Source: Lysobacter gummosus
GTDB lineage: Bacteria; Pseudomonadota; Gammaproteobacteria; Xanthomonadales; Xanthomonadaceae
Length of the DNA: 64,000 bases
Reading direction: 5' to 3'
Assembly (NCBI RefSeq): GCF_001442805.1
Contig: NZ_CP011131.1
Location: 3,596,001-3,660,000, forward strand
Part shown: positions 19,766-34,209 of the stretch, piece after piece
Numbering within the stretch: position 1 is the first letter of the stretch
Layout of the letters: every line of letters starts with the position of its first letter
Notes under the pieces: model-generated
What the model saw: the letters and a program-made list of their open reading frames with translations, nothing else
What the model was told of the DNA's origin: nothing
Databases searched by the model: none
Program-made: the position numbers and the translations under genes

Positions 19766-20800
19766 TCAGGCAGTTTTCTCGGCCGCGCTTGCGGCTTGAG
19801 CTGGCGACGTAGAAGCACGTCGAGGGTCGTGTTGCGAAACAGGCGATGCGTACGGCGGCCGGCGCTGCGCATCGAATTGCAGCAGCTCGCGCGCCTGCGC
19901 GGCGTCGCGGTGCATCTGCGTGGTCAGCGAGGCCAGGTCGGGGAACTTGAGCTCGGCGCGCAGGTGGGCGACGAATTCGACCTCGATCCTGCGACCGTAC
20001 AGGTCGCCGTCGAAATCGAACAGATGCGCTTCCAGCAGCGGCTCCACTCCGGCCACGGTCGGCCGCGTGCCCAGGCTCGACACCGACGGCCAGGGCCGCT
20101 CGCCGACACCGTGCACCCAGGTGGCGTAGATGCCGGACAAGGCCGGGGTCTTGCCGCCGAAGCGCAGGTTGGCGGTCGGAAAGCCCAGGGTGCGGCCGAG
20201 CTGCTTGCCGTGCACGACGTGGCCGCCGATCGCGTACGGGCGGCCGAGCAGGCGCGCCGCGGCAGTGAAATCGCCGGCCAGGATGGTTTCGCGAATGCGG
20301 GTGCTGGACACGCGCTCGCCATCCAGGTGCACCGGTGCGATTTCGTGCGCGCTGAAACCGGCGCTCTCGCCCATCCGCCGCAGCAGCGCGATATCGCCGC
20401 CGCGCGCCTTGCCGAAACGGAATTCCGGACCGACCCACACTTCGCGCGCGGCCAGTCGCCGAACCAGCACGCGCTCGACGAATTCTTCCGCGCTCAGGCC
20501 GCTCAGCCGCTTGTTGAAACGCAGCAGGCCGACCTGGTCGGCGTCCAGCGCCAACAGGCCCTCGGCCTTGGCGCGCGGCAACAACAGCCGCGGCGGCGGC
20601 GCGCCGGGGGCGAAGAATTCACGCGGCAACGGCTCGAAACTCAGCGCCACCGCGGGCAAGCCCAGCGCGTGCGCACGCGAAACCGTGTGGCGCACCAGCG
20701 CGCGATGCCCGAGATGCAGGCCATCGAAGGCGCCGATACAGACCACACTGCCGTGCGGGCAACGCGGCCCGCTATCGACGTCACGAAACAGCCTGCTCAT
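19766..20800 (-). CDS. ribF: Bifunctional riboflavin kinase/FAD synthetase
   Basis: 344 aa. The N-terminal FAD synthetase (nucleotidyltransferase) domain has [14 protein letters not shown] and the region up to [10 protein letters not shown]; the C-terminal flavokinase domain starts about 185 with [20 protein letters not shown] and contains GIYATWV and [14 protein letters not shown]. It makes FMN and FAD. The tail of about 35 residues (from RRPPYASP) is low-complexity and not part of the fold. It sits between murJ and ileS as in other gammaproteobacteria. Confidence 0.97.
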   Translation of the reverse strand: MSRLFRDVDSGPRCPHGSVVCIGAFDGLHLGHRALVRHTVSRAHALGLPAVALSFEPLPREFFAPGAPPPRLLLPRAKAEGLLALDADQVGLLRFNKRLSGLSAEEFVERVLVRRLAAREVWVGPEFRFGKARGGDIALLRRMGESAGFSAHEIAPVHLDGERVSSTRIRETILAGDFTAAARLLGRPYAIGGHVVHGKQLGRTLGFPTANLRFGGKTPALSGIYATWVHGVGERPWPSVSSLGTRPTVAGVEPLLEAHLFDFDGDLYGRRIEVEFVAHLRAELKFPDLASLTTQMHRDAAQARELLQFDAQRRPPYASPVSQHDPRRASTSPAQAASAAEKTA

Positions 20801-20857
20801 TAAGATTCTGGCGTGGGATCCCGGGCGAACCCGGGACATGGATTGGGGGCGAGAAAA

Positions 20858-20922
20858 GAGTTCAGTAGAGTGAGAAATGAGCAGAAGCCGGGCATTCTCT
20901 CGTTTCTCACTCCTCTAAACTC
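20858..20922. repeat. Inverted repeat, family D copy 1
   Basis: Left arm 20858-20881 (GAGTTCAGTAGAGTGAGAAA...) pairs with the right arm 20899-20922 at about 20 of 24 positions. It is related to the perfect repeat at 37052-37111. It lies between murJ and ribF. Confidence 0.75.
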
Positions 20923-21029
20923 ATTCCTAAGCCCTGAAGTATAGCCGCCGCCCGCAAGTCTCAACGGCACCGGCAACGGTCAATCGCCGACGATGGCGGC
21001 GGCCGGCCGCCATCGTCCAGGCGTTGGCC

Positions 21030-22664
21030 TCAGTGGCCGCGCAGATCGCGCAGGCGGATGCCCTGCAGCCACAGCAGCGCGCCGTAGGCGCCGCCGCCGG
21101 CGCCGACCACCACCGCCAGCTTGATCAGGCGCTCCCACCACGGCCACACGGTCCAGCCCTGCCACAGCCACAGCAGGCTCAGCACCACCACCGTCATGGC
21201 CACGCTGGCCACGCCGATCTGGCGCAGGAACCGGCCCCAGCCCGGCTGGCGCCGATAGACCTTGGCCCGGCGCAGATACCAGGCCAGCTGCAGCGCATTG
21301 GTCCAGCCGGCGATCGCGATCGCCGCCGCCAGGCAGGCGTGCGCGCCGGGGATTTCGCCCAGGGCTTCGCGCGGATCGCCGCCGGTCTTGGCCAGCGCGG
21401 CCTGGCCGGCGTCGGTCAGGTACAGCACGGCCAGCAGCAGGAGCACGGTCGAAGCCAGGTTCACCAGCACCGACACCACCGCCGACTTGACCGGGGTCTT
21501 GGTGTCCTGGCGCGAATAGAACGCCGGCGCCAGCACTTTCACCAGCAAGAACGCCGGTACCGCGGTGGATTGCGCCATCAGGCTCAGGCGGATCATCTCG
21601 GTATCGTGCGCATGCAGCCGTCCGTACTGGAACAGGGCCGCGATCAGGGCCTCGGCGCACAGCACCAGCCCCAGGCAGGCCGGCACGCCGATCAGCAGGC
21701 ACAGGCGGAAGCCCCAATCCAGCCCCTTCGAATAGCCGTCGGTGTCGGTGGCGGCATGGCGCTTGGACAAGTGCGGCAGGATCACCGTGCCGATCGCCAC
21801 GCCGAACATGCCCAGCGGGAATTCGAGCAGGCGATCGGTCAGGTACAGCCAGCTCACGCTGCCGACGATCAGGAACGAGGCCAGCGCGGTGTTCAGCAGC
21901 AGATTGACCTGGGCCACCGAGGAGCCGAACAAGGTCGGCACCATCAGCCGCATGATCTTGCGCACGCCCTGATGCGCCCCGCCCCAGCGCGGCCGCGGCA
22001 GCAGCCCGAGCTTGGCCAGCGCCGGCAACTGGAACGCCAGCTGCAGGATGCCGGCGAAGAACACGCCCCACGCCAGCGCCAGCACCGGATTGACGTTGAA
22101 CGGCTGGGTCAGCGGCACCGAACACACCGCCGCGGCGATCATCGAGATGTTCAGCAGCACCGGCGACAGGGCCGGGATCGCGAATTTCTCGTAGCTGTTG
22201 AGGATGCCGCCGGCCAGCGAGGCCAGCGAGATGAACAAGGCGTACGGGAAGGTGATCTGCAGCATTTCGGTCGCCAGCCGGTACTGCTCGCTCAGCGGGT
22301 CCCAGCCCGGGGCGAACAGTTGCATGACCCAGGGCGCGGCCAGCACCACCACCGCCGTCATCGCCAGCAGCGCGGCGGTCAGGGTGCCGGTGACCCGATC
22401 GACCAGTTCCTTGACCGCGGCGTGATCCTGTTTTTCCTTGTACTCGGCAAGGACCGGCACGAAGGCCATCGAGAACGAGCCCTCGGCCGAGATCCGGCGC
22501 ATGAAGTTCGGAATCCTGAACGCGATGAAGAACGCGTCCATGGCCGGACTGGCGCCGAACTGCCAGGCGTACACTTGGTCGCGGACCAGCCCCGAGACCC
22601 GCGAGATCAGGGTCATGGCGCTGAAAATGACCGAGGAGCGCAACAAACCGCCTCCCTTACTCAT
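21030..22664 (-). CDS. murJ: Lipid II flippase MurJ
   Basis: 544 aa, MOP-superfamily polytopic membrane protein with about 14 TM helices. It moves lipid II across the inner membrane for peptidoglycan synthesis. The N-terminus LLRSSVIFSAMTLISRVSGL and VYAWQFGASPAMDAFFIAFR with FRIPNFMRRI and EGSFSMAFVPVLAEY are the conserved first helices with the charged cavity residues. First gene of the murJ-ribF-ileS-lspA-ispH run, divergent from rpsT. Confidence 0.97.
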   Translation of the reverse strand: MSKGGGLLRSSVIFSAMTLISRVSGLVRDQVYAWQFGASPAMDAFFIAFRIPNFMRRISAEGSFSMAFVPVLAEYKEKQDHAAVKELVDRVTGTLTAALLAMTAVVVLAAPWVMQLFAPGWDPLSEQYRLATEMLQITFPYALFISLASLAGGILNSYEKFAIPALSPVLLNISMIAAAVCSVPLTQPFNVNPVLALAWGVFFAGILQLAFQLPALAKLGLLPRPRWGGAHQGVRKIMRLMVPTLFGSSVAQVNLLLNTALASFLIVGSVSWLYLTDRLLEFPLGMFGVAIGTVILPHLSKRHAATDTDGYSKGLDWGFRLCLLIGVPACLGLVLCAEALIAALFQYGRLHAHDTEMIRLSLMAQSTAVPAFLLVKVLAPAFYSRQDTKTPVKSAVVSVLVNLASTVLLLLAVLYLTDAGQAALAKTGGDPREALGEIPGAHACLAAAIAIAGWTNALQLAWYLRRAKVYRRQPGWGRFLRQIGVASVAMTVVVLSLLWLWQGWTVWPWWERLIKLAVVVGAGGGAYGALLWLQGIRLRDLRGH

Positions 22665-22816
22665 CTCGCGCCTCCGGCCAGTTGACCCAACCCACTGAAT
22701 CGGCCATACTTTTGGGTCTGATTTTCCGCAACTGCGAATTGAACCGCTTTTTCAACCGTAGTTCCTCGCTTAGTTTCTTCAACGCTTAACAGCCTAAATT
22801 TTTCAGGAATCCACCC

Positions 22817-23086
22817 GTGGCAAACATCAAGTCCGCCAAGAAGCGCGCCAAGCAGACTGTCGTGCGTAACGCCCGCAACGCCAGCCAGCGTTCGATGCTG
22901 CGTACCGCCGTCAAGAAGGTGCTCAAGGCCCTCGGCGAGAACGACGCCGCCGGTGCCAAGTCCGCGTTCGACGTCGCTCAGCCGATCCTCGACCGTTTCA
23001 GCTCCCGTGGCCTGATCCACAAGAACAAGGCCGCCCGCCACAAGAGCCGTCTGACGGCCCGTATCAAGGCGCTGTCCGCCGCCTGA
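22817..23086 (+). CDS. rpsT: 30S ribosomal protein S20
   Basis: 89 aa, rich in Lys/Arg/Ala helices ([40 protein letters not shown]). It binds 16S rRNA early in 30S assembly. The start is GTG, with AGGA about eight bases upstream; non-ATG starts are common for S20 and are linked to its autoregulation in E. coli. A strong terminator follows. Confidence 0.98.
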   Translation: MANIKSAKKRAKQTVVRNARNASQRSMLRTAVKKVLKALGENDAAGAKSAFDVAQPILDRFSSRGLIHKNKAARHKSRLTARIKALSAA

Positions 23087-23114
23087 TACGCAGTCCGCAA
23101 GGACTTGCGCATGC

Positions 23115-23140
23115 AAAAGCCCGGCTTCGGCCGGGCTTTT
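23115..23140 (+). terminator. Rho-independent terminator of rpsT
   Basis: AAAAGCCCGGC-TTCG-GCCGGGCTTTT followed by GTTT, 28 bases after the stop: a strong stem with a UUCG loop. Confidence 0.92.
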
Positions 23141-23360
23141 GTTTGCGCGCGCGTTTTGTCCGGCGCAGGCGCGCGCCGCGAACGCGCACACCCCTGCCCG
23201 CGCGGCGACGCGGGAGGCGGATGCGGAACGGGGGCGGCCGTGCGACATGCCGCACATGATTGGCGCGAGGTGTGAAGTCAGATTGAAGCCGCGAGCGCCG
23301 GCGCTGCGGCGCATTGCGGGCCGCGAGCCGATGACGATGCGATAACGCCGAGCCCGCGGC

Positions 23361-24868
<1,508 letters not shown>

Positions 24869-24880
24869 GGCTGCTGCTCC

Positions 24881-25201
24881 TTACTTGTTGTCACCACCGG
24901 CGATGCCGGTGATTTCGATTTCGGTGTAGTGCTGACGGTGGCCCATCTGCTTGCGATGGTGCTTACGACGGCGGAACTTGACGATGCGCACCTTGTCGGC
25001 GCGGCCGTGGCCGACAACCTTCGCGGTGACGCTGGCGCCCTTGAGCGCGTCGCCGAGCTTCACGCCTTCGCCGTCGCCGAGCATCAGGACGGTATCGAAC
25101 TTGATTTCGCTGCCGGCTTCGACATCGAGCAGCTCGACGCGGAGCGTCTCGCCTTGCATCACGCGGTATTGCTTACCGCCGGTGACCAGTACTGCGTACA
25201 T
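24881..25201 (-). CDS. rplU: 50S ribosomal protein L21
   Basis: 106 aa; [20 protein letters not shown] and [20 protein letters not shown] are the conserved blocks. Binds 23S rRNA. First gene of rplU-rpmA. Confidence 0.98.
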   Translation of the reverse strand: MYAVLVTGGKQYRVMQGETLRVELLDVEAGSEIKFDTVLMLGDGEGVKLGDALKGASVTAKVVGHGRADKVRIVKFRRRKHHRKQMGHRQHYTEIEITGIAGGDNK

Positions 25202-26669
25202 GACCAGATTCCTCTGTAGTTATTTTTGGTCCTGCCGGCGCCCAACTGCGGGCGGACAGAAGCGGAATTGTAGGGACTTCAGCGAGTTACGGCAACTGTG
25301 CGGAAGTCGCGCGGCGACGGGGGGCCGGCCTGGGGCTGCGGTCGAACCGGGTGGCGACGCTGTCCGCCGGGCATCAGGCGTTTAAAATCAAATAGTTACC
25401 TAAATCCCAGGTCAGCCCGAGGCATTCGGCGCAGGCGCTGACGCGCCAGCCCGACTTCGGCCCGGTCTCGGCGCTGCTTCGCCCGCCGGCCCGGAAGAGC
25501 ATGGCCGATGGGTCGGAAAACGAGGCTCGGCGGCCGGCCGGGGCGCCGGCTCAGCGACCGGCGCGAGGCGATCGTCGCCGGCAGGCTCCAAACCCGCACC
25601 ACCGGTTCCGGCACCTCAGAGAACCCATCTAAACAACTCGCTGCCTGCGCGCTTCGCCTTTGCTCGTCATTCCCGCGAACGCGGGAATCCAGTGACTTTG
25701 ACGTGGCTGCACGAAAGTCGCTGGATTCCCGCGTTCGCGGGAATGATGGCAATCGTCAGTCGGAAGGTCGGTGACCGTCGTGCTCGACGCACAGGCTCGC
25801 GTCGAAAGGCACATTCGAGACCATGACGCCGATCTCGATCCACTACCGCAGCCGCGTACACACCAATAAACATCGCCGATACACGCGCACGCATCGCCCC
25901 ACCTCAAACACGTTCCGCCCCTGCAACACCGCAAGCTTCCAACGCGTGAAGCCTCTTCACCCCGACAGCGCAAAAATCGCGCCGCGTCGCAAAGCCTCGG
26001 AAGAATCGCGTAGCCATTCTTAAAAACCGCAGACGCGCCCGGTAAAAATAGAACGACCCAGTTCACAGTTCTGAAAGAAACTTGATCGAGCGTGAAAATC
26101 GCCGCACCCAACGGCGAAGCCGTCGCGATCGATAAAAACCGCTGATTTTCCAGGCTCCGCCGCCAGCATCGAAAATCGCACCATCTGTATGCATTGTGCG
26201 TGTATGTGCGCTCAGTCGCATTCATGCGGCTATCACAGCTTCGATGACACTTGCACGCACTGGGCACGCTCAATTAGTTTCGAACCCGAGCGACTTGCAG
26301 GGGGTCGCGCGACAAGGAACAGCCGAATCGATGCGCAGCGTATGCGACGCATGCGCGCCAGGATGAGGCGGTCGCGTTCTTCGGGGACTCCCTGCATGTG
26401 GTTTGCAGTCGTCGGTCAAACCGGTTTACGGCGCAGCGGCTTTGCCGCGCGCAATCGGATGCACGTGCTCTTGTTTTCCATGTCGCCCTGCGCGCATGGA
26501 AACGGGAGAGTGCGTCCGCGATCCAACCCTGCAGCACGCAGGCGCCGATGCGCGCCGGGCGCGCTGCGCAAGGAAGTCCCGCGGAGGTAGAACGGCACGC
26601 CTGCCGCGGACCAAGGCCCGACGCTAAACAGGGGATGCGAAGGGGATCATGCGAAACGAAGGATCAAGG
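25202..26669. other. 1.47-kb gene-free region between rplU and the subtilase gene
   Basis: The region begins with the rplU promoter zone, contains a paired palindrome at 25665-25749 and turns clearly less GC-rich from about 25840 to 26260. Open frames are short, overlap each other in several phases and have unlikely composition (Arg/Cys/Ser-rich), so I call no gene. A plus-strand promoter for the subtilase is expected near 26200-26600. An unannotated RNA is possible but I cannot show one. Confidence 0.55.
25665..25749. repeat. Paired palindrome, family B copy
   Basis: Two hairpins, CATTCCCGCGAACGCGGGAA and ATTCCCGCGTTCGCGGGAAT, face each other across about 40 bases, with CCAGTGACTTT/AAAGTCGCTGG extending the outer pairing. 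It resembles BIME-like dimers found at 28848 and 48148. Confidence 0.85.
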
Positions 26670-28754
26670 ATGTTTGTCATGACTCGCAAAGCACGTTCAT
26701 TGAAATGGACCGCTCTGGCGCTGGCTACGGCGGCGATTATCGCGCCGGTGGCCTACTCCAGCGGTAAGTTCCAAGCCGTCAACAAGGCGCAAGTGGCCAA
26801 GGTGGTCGCGCCCAAGGCAGCCGCCAAGCAGGCCGCTACCGAAACTCATAACCGCTTCATCATCACCCGCGCCGCCGGCGCCTCCAGCAAGGCCGCTGTT
26901 TCGAGCAGCCAGCTCTACGCCAAGGCCGCCAGCACGCTCGGCCTGGGCATCATGCCGCTGCGCACGCTCGCCACCGGCTCGAACCTGATCAAGACCGATA
27001 CCGCGCTCGACGCCGCCGCGACGAAGGAACTGGCGATCGAGTTGATGAAGCAGGACCCGAGCATCATCGAAGTCATTCCCGACACGCTCAAGCACAAGAC
27101 GATGGTCCCCAACGACCCCGCCTATGCGCAGCAGTGGCATTACAAGAACGGCCCGGGCGGCCTGAATCTGGAACCGGCCTGGGACATCGCCACCGGCGAC
27201 GGCATCGTGGTCGCGGTGCTCGACACCGGCATCACCCCGCACAGCGACCTCAACGCCAACATCATTCCGGGCTACGACTTCATCGTCGATCCGGAAGTCA
27301 GCGTCGACGGCGACGGCCGCGATGCGGATCCGAACGATCCGGGCGACTGGCACGACGGCGAATGCGACCTGTTCGGCCAGCCCGACGACAGCAGCTGGCA
27401 CGGCACCCACGTGGCCGGCACCATCGCCGCGGTGACCAACAACGCCACCGGCGTGGCCGGCGTCGCGCACGGCGCCAAGGTTCAGCCGGTACGCGTGCTC
27501 GGCAAGTGCGGCGGTTACACCTCCGACATCATCGACGCGGTGACCTGGGCCTCCGGCGGCACCGTCGCGGGCGTGCCGGACAACACCACCCCGGCCGAAG
27601 TCATCAACCTCAGCCTCGGCGGCAGCGGTGCTTGCTCGGCGGCCGAGCAAGTAGCCTTCGCCGATGCGCGCGCACGCGGCACCACGGTGGTCATCGCCGC
27701 GGGCAACTCCGGCGGCGACGTCGCCAACTTCTCGCCCGCCAACTGCGACAACGTGATCGCGGTATCCGCGGTGGGCCCGACCGGCGCACTGGCCGGCTAC
27801 TCCAACTTCGGTCCCAAGATCGACATCGCGGCACCGGGCGGTTCCGGCGTGATACCGGCGGCCGACAACATCCTGTCCACCCTGAACCTGGGCGCGCACG
27901 AACAAGCCGGCGAAGGTTATGCGTGGATGGCCGGCACCTCGATGGCGGCGCCGCACGTCGCCGGCGTGGTCGCGCTGATGCAGTCGGCGGTGACCACGCC
28001 GAAGACCCCGGCCGAGATCGAGAAGATCCTGGTCAACACCGCCCACGTCGGCGGTCAGCCGGGCGGCTGCAGCTTCGCCAACTGGTGCGGCTCGGGCATC
28101 GTCGATGCGCGCTTCGCCGTCGCCGTGGCCAAGGGCACCGAACCGCTGCCGCCCGATCCGGTCCCGCCGGAACCGGAACCGCCGATCGAGCTGGAAAACG
28201 GCATCACCGTGACCAACATCGAAGTCGGCGCCAACGGCATCATCAAGTACCAGCTGCTGGTGCCGAACGGCGCGTCGAACCTGTTGTTCGCCATGTACGG
28301 CGGCACCGGCGACTCGGACATCTACGTCAAGTACGGCGCGGAACCGACCAGCACCTCCTACGACTGCCGTCCGTTCACCTCGTCCAACAACGAGACCTGC
28401 TTCTTCCCGACCCCGCAGGGCGGCGTGTGGTACGTCCAGGTCAAGGGCTACCGCGCTTCGGCCGGCATGTCGCTGTACCCGAGCTTCGTCGACGCCAACT
28501 ATCCGCGTCGCGTCGAAGCCAAGGCCAGCGCCATGTCCAACCACCGCACCTCGGTGAACCTGTCGTGGGAGAAGGGCAAGAAGAACATCGACGTGTACCG
28601 CAACGGCGCGATCCTCAAGACCGTGCGCAACACCGGCGCCAATACCGATACCTTCCGCATCATCGGCAGCGGCACCATGAGCTACAAGCTGTGCAACAAC
28701 GGTACGCAGGAATGCGCTGATCCGGTTTCGATCACGTACAACTCCAGCCGCTGA
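26670..28754 (+). CDS. Secreted subtilisin-family (S8) serine protease with PPC and C-terminal beta domain
   Basis: 694 aa from ATG at 26670, preceded by GAAGGA at spacing 6; ATGs at 26649 and 26679 are alternatives. Signal peptide (RKARSLKW, hydrophobic core, cleavage near AYSS), a propeptide of about 115 residues, then the catalytic domain with Asp185 (VAVLDTGITPHSDL), His244 (SWHGTHVAGTIAA), Asn346 (AAGNSGG) and Ser424 (GTSMAAPHVAG). A Pro-rich linker leads to a PPC domain (about 515-610: GDSDIYVKYGAEP...GGVWYVQVKGY) and a terminal Fn3-like segment of about 80 residues. Paired cysteines are frequent in the mature part. It should be exported by Sec and type II secretion and help degrade extracellular protein, in keeping with a predatory or lytic lifestyle. 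Terminator follows. Confidence 0.94.
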   Translation: MFVMTRKARSLKWTALALATAAIIAPVAYSSGKFQAVNKAQVAKVVAPKAAAKQAATETHNRFIITRAAGASSKAAVSSSQLYAKAASTLGLGIMPLRTLATGSNLIKTDTALDAAATKELAIELMKQDPSIIEVIPDTLKHKTMVPNDPAYAQQWHYKNGPGGLNLEPAWDIATGDGIVVAVLDTGITPHSDLNANIIPGYDFIVDPEVSVDGDGRDADPNDPGDWHDGECDLFGQPDDSSWHGTHVAGTIAAVTNNATGVAGVAHGAKVQPVRVLGKCGGYTSDIIDAVTWASGGTVAGVPDNTTPAEVINLSLGGSGACSAAEQVAFADARARGTTVVIAAGNSGGDVANFSPANCDNVIAVSAVGPTGALAGYSNFGPKIDIAAPGGSGVIPAADNILSTLNLGAHEQAGEGYAWMAGTSMAAPHVAGVVALMQSAVTTPKTPAEIEKILVNTAHVGGQPGGCSFANWCGSGIVDARFAVAVAKGTEPLPPDPVPPEPEPPIELENGITVTNIEVGANGIIKYQLLVPNGASNLLFAMYGGTGDSDIYVKYGAEPTSTSYDCRPFTSSNNETCFFPTPQGGVWYVQVKGYRASAGMSLYPSFVDANYPRRVEAKASAMSNHRTSVNLSWEKGKKNIDVYRNGAILKTVRNTGANTDTFRIIGSGTMSYKLCNNGTQECADPVSITYNSSR

Positions 28755-28773
28755 TAGCAGCGTAAGCAAGGAC

Positions 28774-28805
28774 GAAGGGCCCGGTGTGCCGGGCCCTTCG
28801 TTTTT
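28774..28805 (+). terminator. Terminator of the subtilase gene
   Basis: GAAGGGCCCGG-TGTG-CCGGGCCCTTC followed by GTTTTT, about 20 bases past the stop; a strong stem. Confidence 0.92.
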
Positions 28806-28847
28806 CCAAGGGTTTGCCGCGGCGGATTTGTTCGCCGGTTTGTCGTT

Positions 28848-28932
28848 CGTGATTGCCGCGAAAGCGGGCATCGGCTGGCTTCGCGGGTTCTCGCGCGAAA
28901 GATGCCGGGTTGCCGCGTTCGCGGGAATGACG
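28848..28932. repeat. Paired palindrome, family B copy (diverged)
   Basis: Starts CGTGATTGCCGCGAAAGCGG and ends TTGCCGCGTTCGCGGGAATG, facing each other around a 30-base centre. A diverged relative of the elements at 25665 and 48148; it fills most of the gap before the lipoprotein gene. Confidence 0.7.
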
Positions 28933-29076
28933 AGCGAACAAGCATGCAACCTGGCATCCAATTCATCGGAACTTGAGGCCCGCTTTCGCACTCCACTGTC
29001 GATAGCCGCGCGCAACGCCGCCTCGCACGCATCGCATCACCTCGCTTCCCCCAAGCCCCATCCCAGCGGAGACTCC

Positions 29077-29979
29077 ATGCGCACCGCCCTGCCCGTTTCC
29101 CGCACGCCCCGCTCCTCCTTTCTCGCCGGCGGCCTGCTGCTGGCCGCGCTCGCCGGCCTGAGCGCCTGCAACCGCAACGCGCCTTCCACCGATGCCGCGC
29201 CGGCCGATGGCGCCGCTCCGGCCGCCGCAGCCGCGCCGGTGGTGCGCTTCGACGCCAGACTCAGCCTGGTCAACAACAACGGCGCGATCCGCTACGACGG
29301 CACCGTCGATAGCGAAGCCACGCGCAAGGCCCTGACCATCGCCCTGGCGCAGGCCTACGCCGGCCAGATCAGCGGCACCCTCAACGCCGACAAGGCCGCC
29401 AAGCCGGCGCCGTGGCAAGACAAGCTGCCGCAGTTCGCCGCAGCGCTGACCATGCCGGGCGTGGCGGTGAATTTCGAAGGCAACAAGATCGAGCTCAGCG
29501 GCCAGGTCGGCGACGCCGACCGCGCGCTACTGCTGGAGAAGGCCAAGACCCTGTTCCCCGGTTTCAGCTACGGCGGCCTGTTCGAGGGCGTCGGCGGCAC
29601 CGCCGCGTCCAGCGACGCCGCCGCCCAGGCCCTGGCCGCGCTGGAGCCGGGCAAGTCCGGCGCCGCCGACATCGCCAAGGCGCTGAACCAGATCAACCTG
29701 CGCTTCGACGAAGGCGGCGCGCGCATCGCCCCGGCCAGCCTGGACATCCTCAGCCGCGCGGCCAAGGCCATCGCGGCCGGGCCCAAGGACGCGCGCTACG
29801 AAATAGTCGGCCCCGGCGGCGGCGCCGGCCAGGCCGCCGACAACGAAATCCTGTCGCGCCAACGCGCCGAGGCGGTCAAGGTCCAGTTGATCGTCAACGG
29901 GGTCAATCCGGGGGCCCTCGATACTCGCGGCGAGCCGGGGACCACGACTACGCCGCTGCGCTTCAGCGTGGTCAAGTAG
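29077..29979 (+). CDS. BON/OmpA-like outer-membrane lipoprotein
   Basis: 300 aa. Signal peptide with lipobox AGLSAC (Cys at about residue 31), followed by an Ala/Pro-rich linker. The middle (about 55-165) resembles BON-type repeats (VRFDARLSLVNNNGAIRYDG; VAVNFEGNKIELSGQVGDAD). The C-terminal part (about 200-300) looks like an OmpA-family peptidoglycan-binding fold (INLRFDEGGARIAPASLDIL; SRQRAEAVKVQLIVNGV) that lacks the usual GHTD. Probably anchored in the outer membrane and facing the periplasm. The exact job is unknown. Confidence 0.75.
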   Translation: MRTALPVSRTPRSSFLAGGLLLAALAGLSACNRNAPSTDAAPADGAAPAAAAAPVVRFDARLSLVNNNGAIRYDGTVDSEATRKALTIALAQAYAGQISGTLNADKAAKPAPWQDKLPQFAAALTMPGVAVNFEGNKIELSGQVGDADRALLLEKAKTLFPGFSYGGLFEGVGGTAASSDAAAQALAALEPGKSGAADIAKALNQINLRFDEGGARIAPASLDILSRAAKAIAAGPKDARYEIVGPGGGAGQAADNEILSRQRAEAVKVQLIVNGVNPGALDTRGEPGTTTTPLRFSVVK

Positions 29980-30002
29980 TCCGCGGAGGGCTTTCAGTGA
30001 GC

Positions 30003-30089
30003 CTGTGGGAGGGGCTTCAGCCCCGATGCTTTTCGTTCAGATCGCCGCGTCGGAGCGAAAAGCATCGGGGCTGAAGCCCCTCCCACAAC
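30003..30089. repeat. Palindromic intergenic repeat, family A copy 3
   Basis: The best-preserved copy: arms TGTGGGAGGGGCTTCAGCCC and GGGCTGAAGCCCCTCCCACA are perfect complements, extended by GATGCTTTTCG/CGAAAAGCATC. 24 bases after the lipoprotein stop. Confidence 0.9.
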
Positions 30090-30478
30090 AGCCGTCACGG
30101 GGCGGAAGCCTTTCCATAAGTTGCCAGCGCTCGGTTCACGGCTCCGGCATCGGGCTCGGCTCGGGACCTGCCTGCACCGGCCTGGGCCGACCTGCACTGA
30201 CGGGCACCGGCCCGACACCCGTGGCCCGCGACCGCCCCACCCGCCCCATCCAGTTCGCGCAATCGGCTTTGCCGGATCAGTCCGCCGCGTTCACGGCGAT
30301 CCCGGGCCCACCCGGCGCCGACGCCTGAATCCCAAGCCCCACGGGCCCGGCATGACATCGCCGGTGACGCCCTCGCGCGCTTTGGTTCGGCGGATTTGCC
30401 CCCACCTTCCCCACTCGATACGCTCCCCTGTTCGCCGTCGCCTTTCGCGCCGGCGACTCTCCCCCTTGCAGGCACCCG
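30090..30478. other. Gap upstream of uvrA
   Basis: About 390 bp without a supported gene. I searched for a LexA-type operator (TTAG-N6-TACTA or CTGT-N8-ACAG) near uvrA and saw none. The sequence is C-rich with short dispersed CCGGC repeats. Confidence 0.5.
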
Positions 30479-33399
<2,921 letters not shown>

Positions 33400-33403
<4 letters not shown>

Positions 33404-34002
33404 GCGATACCAAGAAGAAGGCCCCCGCGGCCGGCGGCGACGCCGGCAAAACCAAACCGGCGCCGCGCAAGCGCAGCCCGCGTTCGCGCAAGCAGACCGA
33501 AGCGGCGACGGTTACCGACAACGCGGTAACCGCGCAAGCGACTCAGCCTGCGGCTTCCAACGCGCCGGCGGTCGCGGCGCAGGCGCCGACGCCGGCCGTC
33601 CCGCCCGCATTGATCCGTGTCCCGCTGTCGGTGCGCTGGCGCGATCTGGACGCCTTCAACCACGTCAACAATTCGCAGTTCCTCAGCTACCTGGAGGAAG
33701 CGCGCCTGCGCTGGATGGTGACCCTGCCCGGCCACGGCATGGACGAGCACGTCGCGCCGGTGGTCGCCGCCGCGCATTTGAACTATCGCCGGCCGATCGA
33801 ATGGCCGAACGAAATCGATGTCGAACTGTTCGTCGAACGCCTGGGCAACACCAGCCTGAGCATCGGCCATCGCATCGTCGGCGCCCACGACGAATCGGCG
33901 ATCTATTGCGACGGCAATGTCGTGCTGGTGTGGATCCATCGCGATACCGGCCAACCGGCGGCGTTGCCCGAACCCGTTCGCGCGGCCTGCTCGGCGGGTT
34001 GA
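33400..34002 (+). CDS. 4-hydroxybenzoyl-CoA thioesterase-like (hotdog) acyl-CoA thioesterase with basic N-terminal extension
   Basis: 200 aa. Residues about 1-68 are Lys/Arg/Ala/Pro-rich and low-complexity; the hotdog domain follows ([20 protein letters not shown], with the catalytic Asp and [13 protein letters not shown]). FadM/YbgC-type proteins are normally about 130-140 aa, so the extension is unusual. It overlaps uvrA by four bases and so is probably cotranslated. Substrate unknown. A shorter start (for example GTG near VPLSVRW) is possible, but the overlap favours the one given. Confidence 0.85.
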
Positions 34003-34072
34003 TGGCGGCGCGGGCAGGAGCGAATCCCCCGCGCTGAAGATTTTTCCGGCTTCGATTTCGCGCCGTGCACTC

Positions 34073-34195
34073 GCCCCCTTTTCCAGAGAGGGCGCCGAGC
34101 TACGCGCCTGGAATTGCCGCAGATTCGCGCGGCACCGAACGCTCACAGTCCATGCCCGCGGGCCAGGGGATTCGCGCTTGGCGACAAGATCGCCG
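34073..34195. repeat. Repeat-like block, family E copy 1 (degenerate)
   Basis: CCCCCTTTTTCCAGAGAGGG, then GATTCGCGCGGCACCGAACG and GGGGATTCGCGCTTGGCG. The internal order matches the block at 58466-58590. It fills the gap between the convergent thioesterase and PCuAC genes. Confidence 0.6.
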
Positions 34196-34209
34196 CGTCA
34201 GCAACCGCC

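Noticed and set aside
16668..19799. Very long open frame opposite ileS
   Set aside because: It is antisense to a complete isoleucyl-tRNA synthetase with all motifs; it is rich in His/Arg/Gln/Ala as expected of the complement of GC-rich codons.
26189..26590. Plus-strand open frame MHCACMCAQSHSCG...
   Set aside because: Odd Arg/Ser/Cys composition, no ribosome-binding site and overlap with equally open frames on both strands.
30090..30478. LexA/SOS box upstream of uvrA
   Set aside because: No match to TTAG-N6-TACTA or CTGT-N8-ACAG found.
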